A stretch of DNA of 64,000 bases from Allacma fusca (Eukaryota > Arthropoda > Collembola > Symphypleona > Sminthuridae): the NCBI GenBank assembly GCA_947179485.1, contig OX359248.1, positions 50,602,386 to 50,666,385 of the forward strand. Direction: 5' to 3'. This document shows positions 36,001 through 47,442 of this stretch, piece after piece. The translations under genes were made by a program, and so were the position numbers. The notes beneath the pieces are model-generated. The model was given only the letters and a program-made list of their open reading frames with translations, was not told the DNA's origin and did not search any database. Position 1 is the first letter of the stretch. Each line of letters begins with the position of its first letter.

Positions 36001-39000
36001 GTGAGTCCTGAACTTTAACTAATTGCCTAAATACAAGCGTCCGGAGTATATAAACCAGTCAAGGGGATAAAAGAAATATTATTTACTAGCTATCTACCTA
36101 TATAGTACATTATAGTCCTTACATGAATGTTAAGGTCAAAGCATAATGTACAGGAAGGAGTATCTATTGAATGGGTAAAATGTAAGAACATGTTTTCTGT
36201 TGAGTAGGTTATGGGACTGATGTCACTCTTCGCACCTTTGATCTATGCAGGTGATTAAATCCTATTGAAAAGTGCATCCAGTTTTATGAATATGGGATTA
36301 ATGGGAAGTCTTAGAATGGTACGGGCTCAATTTGTGTGCATGGTAAAAAAATCTTGCATTATTTATTATCCCACAGGATGCTTCGCCGCGACTCTTTCAT
36401 CTGCTCTTTCCTGCCTGGTGTCGGGCTCGGAGATGTTTCAGGCTTTAGGGAAGGATAAAGTCTATCCGAAAATGTCAAAATTTGGGAAAGGGTATGGGAA
36501 ATCCCAAGATCCGTACTTTTCCTACGCGGCTGGCTTCGTCGTAGCTCTCATTTTCATTTTGATAGGTAAGTGCTAATGTCGAAGCCCGACACACAGATGG
36601 GAATGCAAACAGACGCGATATTTTATCAAAGTTTATTATCTCACTAAACAATCCAATTCTCAACTTTCTATGACAGCGGACTTGAACGCCATTGCTCCTC
36701 TAATTTCCAATTTCTTCATGGTCACCTACGCTCTCCTCAACTTTTGCACATTCCACGCATCCCTGCTCAAACCTTTGGGTGAGTGATAAATTAAATTTTT
36801 TTTTATCCGGGAGTTATCTTGACACATGCTCCTTCGTCACATGGTAGTGCGAGGAGGAGGAAATGTAATTACTTCAGCCAGCGAACACAGCAAAATGTAA
36901 TTAAAGTGGTTTTTTGAATTTCTTTTTAAGGATGGAGACCGACTTTCAAAGTGAGTACAAAAGTTCTGTTTATTACTGTCATCCGACTTATTACTTGTGT
37001 ACAGGCTCAGACAAGGAGGGCTTGTGAAATACATTTTCTCGGAAGTAATTTCAAATGTATTCCTCCTCAGATAATATAATATGAGTGCTTCTATTTACAG
37101 TACTACAATACTTGGGTGAGCTTGATTGGAGCCCTGCTCTGCGTGGGAGTGATGTTCCTCATGAGTTGGGTGACGGCCCTTATATCCTTCGGCTGTGTCA
37201 TAGCCCTTTATATAATAGTCCTGTACCGAAAACCCGGTAAGTCACTGAAAGTTTAATGTTATGAAAAAGTGTAATTTTCCTTTTAAACTCAATCAAGCCC
37301 TGACTGGGTGGACTACCTTTGGATCCTCCACTCACTAAAATATTTACTCTCCGATCCGCCTACGGACTCACAAACCAAATTGCTTAGACGGTGGTAGTAA
37401 TTTTACAACCAGTTCCTATTTACTTCTACCTCTTAGCTCATTCTTTACCTGAGATCGTGCATATAGACTCCTGGGCTGAATGATTCAATTCTCCAATTTT
37501 ACTCTCTCTCTCTCTCTCTCTCCCTGGCAACCGCGTCCTACTACTGTATCTATCTCCTCTAGCCTGTGTATAGTTACTTCACTTCATAATACTTTATTGG
37601 GTTTTGAGGAAAAAACTCCGAGCTCCCAAGTAACTACACAGCAACTCTCAATTTTTTACTGGATTTTCCTTATTCATTTGAAACTGATTTTGAGCCTTGA
37701 CTCGGAACAGAAAATCTTACGAAATTACATCCTGCAGAACAATCTTAAAAGATAGAAATTCTGTGGGGGAAGTCAAAGAATTTATAATATTAATTTCCTA
37801 CACCAAAATAAACAATTTATTATCATTTCCATTACCAGAAGTTCCCTTTTTATATCCACCCTTTTAAATTTATGAATTTAGGAGCAAAAATTCGGAAAGT
37901 TTTTGAATAATTTGTTTTTACAGATTTACTCTGTATTTAGAAAATTTTAAAAAGTGTCAGAACCAGAAGTTATCATTCATGACAATAGCTATGGGGCCAG
38001 TCTGGGAAGTGTGAACAGACTTAGATATGTATAGATATACAAGATGTATAAAAATGCAGTGAGAGCTCGGAATTGTAAATATTAGAGCTGAAGTGTGAGA
38101 AGAAAGGAAGACAATCCTAAATTGTATTTGTTTTGTAGATGTAAACTGGGGCTCGACCACTCAGGCCCAGAAGTACATGGAGGCTCTCAATGCCTTGCAA
38201 GCTCTCAATAACCAGGAACAGCACGTCAAGAACTACCGACCACAAATCCTTGCTCTCACTGGATATCCCTCCAGTCGACCCACGCTCGTGGATTTTGGTC
38301 ACTTGTTCACAAGGAAGAACTCCGTCCTTATCTGCAGTAACATTAGTCGTACCCGGCAGCCCGCTCGTTTACGTCGGGCCATGATTGAGAACGGCTATGA
38401 CTGGTTGCTCAGTCATGGGAAAAGGGCTTTCTTCGTCATGACGGACAACACAGACCTGGATGACGGGGCCAAGTCTCTGATTCAGTCCACAGGAATCGGG
38501 AAACTCGTCCCGAATATTATTTTGATGGGATACAAAACCAATTGGCAGATCTGTGACCGAGATGAAGTCAAGGAATACTTTAATATTCTGCAGTAAGTCA
38601 AACCCCTCACTGACACATATGGAAAGCCTCTCTCTCTCTCTCTCTCTCTCTGCTGCATTATCTCTTTTCCCTTACCGAATCGAATACAATCAGGCAAGGA
38701 GCCCGGATCGATATTTCATAGAAAAACGACAAGTGTTTTATGCGCAACATCAAATATTTTTGATAACTTCACCATATTCATGAGAACTGCTGTTTCATCA
38801 AGTGTAGCCGAGCATTCAAAATACCAGCCAATTTATGTCCTTGGCCTAACTTTAAGCATACGCAATTATATCAATGGGAGAGAGAGAGTGAGAGAGAGAA
38901 AGTTGAGGGGGAAAGTTTCAGGATTGAGGCATTTTGGGGCAAGCTAAAGTCTACGAATCCTACCATCGGAACAAAGTCCGCAGAGATTCACTTGATTCAC

Positions 39001-42000
39001 TAATAGCTCCGTAATTATACGAACCATAATTTGAGCACATACAAACTATCTGTACATGAGGCATTGTAGCTAAACTACATAACATTACGAATCGAATCTG
39101 ATGAGCATTTCTTCTCTAAACTTTTTCCCAGTTATTGGAATTTTTTCCTAAATTTCTCGGATGAACTCCTGACTTCCAAGAGGGCTGAGTTCTGAGAAAG
39201 GAAATAATTAATACTTTTTTCAGTTTTGCATGGAGGGTGAAGCGGAGGCAAATGAAGTATTCATATCTATGTACATGTATGTAGACACCGGGGAAAGACG
39301 AATTATGCTCGCAGGGGTCATAATATTATTCCTTCAAAGTAGGAACTGGCATCTCAAAAAAATTCCCCCTTAACCTCTCTTCCACTTGCATTACTTCACA
39401 GACTGCTACACACTCATTCAGTCCAGGTACCCCTAATCTGATTTACTTCCAAAAGATCTAATTTCCTCTAACTTGTTCCACTTGCAGAATTTTTTCTTTA
39501 ACTTTCTCAGTAAAGTTCATGCCTGCCTAGAATTCTGTTGGGCTTATTTACATTCTGCACCTCCATCAAACTTGGACTTATTTTTCAAACAAACAGCTCT
39601 CTCCATGCATGTACAAATATGCATTATTACAAACTCAGACCCACAGACACAGTCACATAGTAAGTGGCAGTAGGGTAAACATCCCTCACCAGGACAACTG
39701 GAAGGGGAAGTGTCTACATATATTCGCGGGGCTTACCCAAAAATAGGAATTGTTGTAATATAATAATGTAAATCATCTTAAAATATTCAAAGAATTTATA
39801 ACACGGAACTTACAATGCCTCCTAAATATTTCCCTACTTTCTTTTACTCTGTTTTCCTCCGGGCACATGCGTACATCCTTGTTTCATAACAGGAACTGCA
39901 TAATTTAGAGTTTACTGAGGATTATAAGCTAAGCCTCCAGCAAAGACGGAAGTTTCGGAGCCTAATCAGAGTTTTTAATTTACAGTGAATCTCTAGATAA
40001 TTACGTGGCGATAGCAATCTTGCGAATTAAAGAAGGTCTAGACGTCTCTCACATAATTGGCACTGATTTAGCGGAAATTCCGGAGGAAAGTACGGAGACG
40101 GGACTCAAGCGCAGCTCCTCCGACTCCAGTTTCCAAGACGGCTACGATAACAGCATCCAGTTTGACCCCACTGACCCCGATGCAATGGAGAGGGGAGACA
40201 AGAAGAACAGCACAGCCCCCATGTCCCCAACCGTTGTCAAGAAGAAGGGCCACAAATTAATTTTCGGGAAGAAACTTAAGAAAGACAAGGATGGTGATCT
40301 CAGTGGAGTGTACAGGTTGGCTTTCCAACTCATACATACATACATACATAGATACATATATGTACTACATCCCTTCGGGGAAGACAGTGTTAAAACAATG
40401 TAATTTTAGGAGTCTGAACTGGAAACTTTCTTCCTCGTAGTTATGGGTTTTAGGTTCGAAGGATGAAATTATTTTGAAAGGGTTTGGGAAGTGCCGAAGG
40501 TGTTTACCTTCTTTTGTTGTTTCAAGTGAATGTCATTGATATTAATTACGGATGGCTCAAGTTGTTGGGAAGAGAGGAAGAAGTGGGAAATCAATTTGAA
40601 AATGGTAGACTTGATTGAGATCTTTGTTCAACTTTTGAATACAGAGGAGTGGATGGATCAGAAGTGCCGCCAGACATCCTTCATAATTTGTCTCTATTCT
40701 CGTGTAAACAACCTGCTGGAACGATTGATGTATGGTGGCTCTACGACGATGGAGGTTTGTATTCTTTCCTATATAATCTTGAGTAAATCTTTGGAATAGC
40801 CTCGAGGCCGAAAACTCCATTTCTTCACCTGTCGAGTACATACCACACCAAAGGAATAACAGTAACCGGTGTGCTTGTCGACATAAGTTGTGTAATAAAG
40901 AAATTTGTGGTTCTTCTGAGAATAAAAAAAAGAGAGAAAGGGAATGAAGATGTTTCCCAGGAACCTTCCTGGATTCTGGGGTAGTCGGGTAAAAATTGAG
41001 GAAATTTAATGAGACGCACAATAATAATCGAAGCCTTGGAGGTTTATTCTGCTGAATCTGCATTCGATCGATTCAATCCCACTTTCTCCTGCTTTCTCTC
41101 TCTCTCTCTCTCTCGTGAAATTCTCTCCGGGGGCGACAGGGGAAGAAAACCTGCTCTAAGACTTTCTCCGTGTCTGTCTCTTATTTCTTCATTATTAAGC
41201 TGCATCCCAAAGCTTGATATGGGGCACTTGGGAATTCGTCAGTGGGCTGAATATACTGGAGAAAGTTTGAGTGCCAGCTTAATACACTGGAGTTGGGAGG
41301 GTAGACAGCAGGCAGGCATTGGACTGATGCGATGATGAGATTAAAGCAACTTTTCTACATAGGGAGAGTCTTATATGCAAATCCTTATGTTTCAAGTCTT
41401 ATCCACCTGTTCAGGGGAAAAAACTAACTTGTTTTTTCTCTTCTCTTCTCCATACAATATGATTGTATAGAGACATTTTATCTATATACATACATACGTA
41501 GATATGCATATCCGCATATGCATATACTATGCACCTACAGAGTAGCCTACCCTTACGAAACTTCTTGTTCGTGTTCATTTCTTTAAAAGACAATCTCATT
41601 TCGTACCGTACAATTCCATCGATTCTCTCTTTCCCAGAACTTTTCCCTGAATGTAACTGTCTACAATATATTGTATAAAATTGATCACATTAGAATGATT
41701 CTGAGGATACATTCAGGTAAATTTGTTCCCATTTGTGGAGCTGTTCCTTAAAAAAGTGTACCTTGAATGAGGTGATTTATTTTTACTAACAAGAGCGTAC
41801 CTCAATGGAGTGTGGACTTCTTATGGGGAACATTCCTGTAAGAGCTCTTTCCTTCCAGAGGCTATAATTTCTAGACACATTCTCAATTATCGCCGTTGGG
41901 GTTTTCGCCACCGTCGATACACTGAGGCTTTTTGTTCGTTACACAAGTGTATGTGTGTGTGTGTGTGTTAGGGAACTGAAATTAGTGGCGGAGGAAGTAA

Positions 42001-45000
42001 GTAGAACAAATAAGGATTTCAAAGTTTGGTATCGTTGGAATTTTCAGGTCTGACGTTGCTCTTACCATACATTATGACCACACGGAAAAATTGGGCATCC
42101 TGCAAACTCCGAGTGTTTGCTTTGAGCAATAAAAAATCAGAAATTGAAGTGGAGCATAGAGGGTAAGGGATAGTAAGATTATTCTCAATTACTGAAGCAG
42201 GCATATGTACATACATATGCTCATATGTGTATCTATATGTACTTAATTATCTCAGTGGATCGATTGTGAGTCTATTGAAGGAGTGCTAATGACTGAACAT
42301 TTCCCCTCCCTGTGTATTAAATAGGATGGCAAGTCTCCTCTCGAAATTCCGAATCGATTACTCCGATTTAACGGTCATACCAGACATTACAAAGAAGGCT
42401 GAAAACAAAACAAAGGCATTCTTTGATGCGCTTATCAAAGACTTCAAGGGTGATCCGGAGGAGTGCGGTAAGATGATATTTTCCCTTTTTCACATGCAAT
42501 TTCCATCTCATCCTTCTCCATACATGCGTCTCTTCGTCATCCCTTTTTGCTTCCCTTTACTTTGCTGGCACTATCGGGGAAATCAATAGACTAGATGCCA
42601 TTTGCACTTGTACGGAGAATGAAATCATTCAAAAATGTCCAGGACTTTGGTAAATAAATACAGTTAAGTTGACACGCACAGATGCGAAATTCAGATAGCC
42701 ACCACTACCACACACACACAGAGACGTATGGCCAGGTGGAGGACTCAAGTACCGAGAAAGTTTTTCGGAGTAGTCCGGGAAACGTATGAGCAACCTGGGA
42801 GTATTAAATGTAGGAGATAAAATAGTGATGAAAAGAGTACATATAGGAGATTTGCTGGCTCTCTAAGTTGGGATGTTGTTTTGTTAAGTGACGTAATTTG
42901 AAACGCGGGCTGGAGACCTGACTACAGCCTACATAGGGAATGTTTCGTGTCACGGCTTGAAACTTAAGAGAAACTTTGGCAATTCATCCGACCAGGTAAA
43001 AATGTCTGTTAAGATTCAACTAAGCGGGTTTCCTACTTCCTACTCTCCTGGCTCCATTCGAATCACGCATACTAGTCCATGTGCTGGAATTCAGGGGAAA
43101 TTTCCAGGGGAAATTTTTAACTCTTCAGTATGTACATACATATGGACGTACTTCCCAAGGTATATGTATATCGAGTGTGTAAATGCGAGTGTTTTTCATA
43201 CGTTCGCATCTTGACTGGATCCAAAGTTATCTACTCACTCCTCTTGAAACTGCGAGTTGCCATAGCGCAGATGGACATTTCTATTTTCTTTCTTCCACTC
43301 TCAGTCTGTCTCTCTCTCTCTCTCTCTCTCTAACTTTCTCTCTCTCTCTCTTTTGGTCTCTTTTGCCCTGGACTGGGATTTTCTATTTAAAGCTATGGAC
43401 TCATTGATATAAGCTATGCTGACTATATGTATCTATATATTTACTTACTACAGATTTGAATTTTAGTAGGCTACATAGAAAATACGGAGGATAACAGGAT
43501 AAGTACTCGTGTAGTTTATTGGAAGTTGCTCCGCGGGTTGTTTCTCTCCAGAGTGGAAAAACTCTTAGAAAATAATTTTAATTCCAACGGTTTGTATTCG
43601 AACAAGAAAAATCCGTTGTATTGATTATTTGTTTTATGTCTGTGTGTACATACATATATCTGCACATACTCTAGTCATAGATAAAAATGCTTACACCCAT
43701 ACATACATATGTACATACGTGCATAGCTACCAGACTAGGAGAAAGGTAGAGGAGGATGCTTGTGCAATTGAGGTAAGAGCCTGTATGTATTTAACTTGTC
43801 TGCGTTTGCTTAAGTCAGTTGCTCCGATGTAGCCCTGCTCGTGGATCATGTAACTAAGAAAGTTGTCAATTCCCATTTGTGCTCGGAGCAACTTCTTAAC
43901 GCGGACGTAAAACACGGGAAAAAATCATTTTCTCTTTAGTTCTGGCTCCTTATGAGCTCTTCCAGTACAGTCAACAACTGTGGAGTTCTCTCAGCCCAAA
44001 AAAAAGGCTACTTTTTAACCCCTAATACATAATTTCTAGTCTATTGGAGACCGTTACTCGTCAATATTGAGGATTCCCAGAGAAAGTTTGGGAACTGTAG
44101 TTGTAAACTCTTATGAACAAACTTTCCCCTGAAATATTATTCTGACTTGGGTAACTGTTCAGAGATTTACGTGGGGCTTACTCTTCATTGACTGCATCAA
44201 AAGGCATTCAACAAAATGATATTTTTGTGCTGGATATTATCTAATCTGTTATTTTCTTTTCCTTTCCGCTTCTCTCTCCCTCTCTCCCTCTTTCCCTCTC
44301 TCTCGCTCTCCCTTCTCTCAATGTGTCCGTCTGTCTCCCTCCCTCCCTGTCTCATATCTGTATGAATCTGCAATTTCCTGAAAAATTTTATCCAGCAATG
44401 GACAAACTACTGTCAACTTAAGTTGGAGTAACTGCACAGAGCTGACTTTACTTTACTGTTCATTGTCATAAGGTACTCCCTGATTTTTTTTTCAATCTCT
44501 TTAAGTGATTTTGATCCAGAGAAGTCCTCACATTCCCCACCACAGAAATTATTATTACCACTTTCTCCAAGTCCCTTCCTCATATATTGACATATATATG
44601 ACCAAGATTCCATGGAATTTTCTAAATTGAATCTTCAAACGCACGCCCGCCCTTTAGCTCAATTGACAGTCTTCCCTTTGACAGTACGTCAATCCCCTCC
44701 TTGAACAGTTTCCCCCGACGAATCTCAACAGTGAGGTTTCGGTTGAGTGAAGCGTAGGATCTGAGTTGGTAAAAGTCATTTCCTTCCTTGGATAATAGTA
44801 ATGATGCTGATGATACTCAAGATTGTACGCAAGCTAAGATAAAGTGAGCAAGGACTGTGAAAATTGGGAAGAAATGTGTGAACGGGAGTGAGTGGGGCGT
44901 TGAGGAAAAGATTCGGGAAGGGTAAGATAATCATGGAACATTCATATAACAACCCGGGATTGCTACTCCTTCCCGCAGGTTTCTCTGTGGATTTTCCCAT

Positions 45001-47138
45001 ACCATATAATTACATATATACTTTTTACATTGCCCCCCCCCCAAATTTCAATAGTAACTTTTCTGCAAGTTGTGTATAAAAGTTGAAGAGAGGCTGGGGC
45101 TATAGAATTCTCCGTTTGTTTCCATATCAAAAGCAGGAGTTTTCTTTAGAAAGAAGGAACGCTACGTAAATGAGTGAGGAAATTGGTAATAAAACAGTAA
45201 AGTGAAATTCGGAGGGACGAGAAGACGAAGAATGCTGATCTGACACTTTTCCCTTTCAAAATGACAAAAAAAAAGAATTCTCTTTTAAAAGGAAAATGCG
45301 AGGGCAATTGAATTGATCGTCATTTATTCCTTCTCTCTACACATGGATACTTAGGTCTACCTTTTTACGTAACCCCTTCCTTCCATGGTTGTGTAGGTGT
45401 AGCCTTCGACCAAGCAAGTTGTCACTGGCTATTTTCATCCCGAGTTGGTATTAGAGGAGAAATTGTGTAGACAATTTGGACACTGCTCAGTGGTACTGAG
45501 GAGGATAGACAGATGCAGTCCTCCGCAGGCACACAATCTCAGTCGATTTGCATGTCCGATTTAATGGCTACTGTCAGTTCTGTGGGAATTTTCTTTTTGT
45601 ATTAGTCTGCAACTAAATTTCATGGAACTCTCCAATGTGTTTACCTATGTACGTCCATCCATGGAATTGCACGGTTCATAGTAACACTACTCTGGGTAAG
45701 TGCAGACAAACAGATACATGGTGTTTTCATATGTATCTACATACGTTATAAATATCTATACATGATTGATACAGATCTACAAAGCTCGGGATATTCAACC
45801 TGTTTACAAGTCTACGTAATTACATACATGTGTGTGTGTGTGTGTGGAGATATGTACTTAGCTGTAGTATCTAATATTATTATATAAATACAGTCATTTC
45901 CAATAAACCAGGCCAATTGACAGGCTGGTGAGGAAGGAAGTGACAGAGCTTGGAGAAAAGCAATTTCGCAAACTACCAATGACTCTGGCATTAGTACAAG
46001 TAGGTGGTACTCAGCCCCCCATGTCCCCACACTGCACTTGTCGGTCTTTTGTACTTCACAAAAAATTACATATATGACAATTTGACATTATGTTGTCATC
46101 AGTAGGATTTCATTATCAAGGACTTGTACTACAACAAAGTTCATTGGGTATATTTCGATTCGGCATATCTTCCCTCCAGAAATCCTTTCCTGTAGCAGAA
46201 AACTGTTTTTCTCCGAATGCCTATCATTAGATCCATCCATGCATAAGTTTCAGGTTTGAATTCCTATAATCAATGAAGCATGTGAACTTACGGAGCGTCT
46301 GCGGATCTGTCTCTGTGTATGCATATGGGAACATATGGTGGGGTAAAACAGGGGAGAGCATATGCTTTACGTTTTTCATATATGTATTTACTGACAAATT
46401 CTACGTCTATATATGTGAACCTGCATAATTAGAATATACAGGAGAGAAAGCAGATCCGGGTGTAATGTGGACTCTGAATTAATCTAATTTCTGGGCTTGC
46501 AGACAATCCTGAAACGATTATTACGGACTCGGAACTCCTAGCCCTCAGAGAGAAGACCAATCGTCATTTGAGACTTCGAGAGCTCCTACTTGAACATTCG
46601 AGCAAGTCTAACTTCGTGGTGATGTGAGTATCTATCTATCCTCATAATTATATATAAGTAGATTCAAATTATTTCCGCATTACATTTCAATTACGGGATA
46701 GTTTACATAACATTATAGATGCTTGTGGTGACAAAGGATACTTCAAAGATTCCACACATGAAAATAGAAATGGAAATTCTTCAAGGGAATAAAATTCAAT
46801 GGACTATAATGTGGCGGTTGTGGGGTTGTAGCGTAAAAGTTGCTAATAAAATTGAGTGGAATATGTGTATGCATGTATTATGTATCTATATATAAGTAAG
46901 ACTTGTAAAAGTCACCGAAATAGATGGAGAGAGGGAGAGAGAACATAAAATGGGAACTGACTCAAATGAATGAGTTCTGAAGGAATTGTTTGATGTTTAC
47001 AGGACGCTTCCTGTTCCCAGGAAAGGAACGGTTTCTGCCCCACTTTATCTTGCTTGGTTGGAGTGCCTCACGCGAGACATGCCGCCGTTCCTGCTCGTCC
47101 GTGGAAACCAAACTTCCGTCCTAACATTTTACTCGTAG
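33040..47138 (+). CDS. SLC12 Na-coupled cation-chloride cotransporter, gene 2 (divergent, altered K+ site)
   Basis: Plasma-membrane Na+-coupled Cl- symporter, 1141 residues in 19 exons: 33040-33618, 33816-33960, 34151-34246, 34372-34625, 34812-34926, 35077-35219, 35806-36000, 36208-36250, 36377-36565, 36677-36778, 36931-36950, 37101-37236, 38139-38592, 39986-40315, 40645-40754, 42048-42162, 42325-42467, 46503-46623, 47003-47138. Every junction is GT-AG and in phase. Residues 1-205 are cytosolic with the SPAK/OSR1 motif RFRI (33094-33105) and NYTHDALP; about 208-672 form the 12-helix core; 673-1141 are the C-terminal SLC12 domain ending SVLTFYS. Na+ serines (LSSAL) and the TM10 Tyr (TYALLNF) for Cl- are kept. 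The K+ residues are not: TM3 Tyr is Asn (34470) and TM6 Thr is Ala (35178). The TM7-8 loop is short, with two cysteines and three sequons. Start chosen as the first in-frame ATG after a stop. Confidence 0.95.
34327..34347. repeat. (TA)n-rich stretch in an intron of gene 2
   Basis: Alternating TATATACATATATATATATAT in the intron before the exon at 34372. Confidence 0.8.
36931..36950 (+). other. 20-base microexon of gene 2
   Basis: A TTTTTAAG acceptor and a GTGAGT donor enclose 20 bases that complete Gly and encode Trp-Arg-Pro-Thr-Phe-Lys, the conserved GWRPxFK at the end of TM10. Gene 1 encodes the same residues inside a 52-base exon (8854-8905). Confidence 0.85.
37502..37523 (+). repeat. (CT)n microsatellite, intron of gene 2
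   Basis: About ten CT units in the intron between the exons ending at 37236 and starting at 38139. Confidence 0.9.
38628..38651 (+). repeat. (CT)n microsatellite, intron of gene 2
   Basis: About twelve CT units, starting 36 bases after the donor at 38593. A (GA)n-like stretch on the same strand follows at 38878-38901, so the intron RNA could pair with itself. Confidence 0.9.
41095..41114 (+). repeat. (CT)n microsatellite, intron of gene 2
   Basis: About ten CT units in the intron between the exons at 40645-40754 and 42048-42162. Confidence 0.9.
41952..41968 (+). repeat. (TG)n microsatellite, intron of gene 2
   Basis: About eight TG units, about 80 bases before the exon starting at 42048. 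Confidence 0.85.
43309..43352 (+). repeat. (CT)n tract, last long intron of gene 2
   Basis: Two CT runs separated by a few bases (CTAACTTT). Confidence 0.9.
44255..44352 (+). repeat. Roughly 100-base polypyrimidine tract, intron of gene 2
   Basis: Almost pure C/T with CTCTCC, CCCTC and CCCTCC motifs. It lies in the 4-kb intron 42468-46502, far from either splice site. Confidence 0.85.
45829..45846 (+). repeat. (TG)n microsatellite, intron of gene 2
   Basis: About nine TG units preceded by TACATACA motifs. Confidence 0.85.
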
Positions 47139-47436
47139 TTATAGTATAAACTTTTCTGGAGGAAAGTACCACAATTTAGTCCTTTTATATGCCAGCCAGT
47201 TGAGAGGCTGGCGGAGGAAAGAGATGTATCGAGGAGATTTTTTTTCTCCTCTGGGGTTTTATGTACGTTTTTAATTATTTTAATGTTAAAGTGTATTTAT
47301 CGAAATTTTAGTGAGTCTAGTTTGTTTTTAGTTGCTCGTATACGCTCCATACTAATACACATTTTGATGCCTAACGTTACCGTCCATACAAATTGTTCCC
47401 TTTTAATAACTCTGGTCAAGTCTGTTTCTTTTGGCA

Positions 47437-47442
47437 AATAAA
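47437..47442 (+). terminator. PolyA signal of gene 2
   Basis: AATAAA about 300 bases after the stop. An A12 run begins 20 bases further on. Confidence 0.6.

Larger units (their letters stand above)
42468..46502 (+). other. 4-kb intron of cotransporter gene 2
   Basis: GTAAGA donor at 42468 and GCTTGCAG acceptor ending at 46502, phase 1, at the same protein position as the 1766-base intron of gene 1. It contains pyrimidine tracts, TG repeats and many TACATACATATGTACATA-like palindromic motifs, but no second gene that I can support. Confidence 0.8.
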
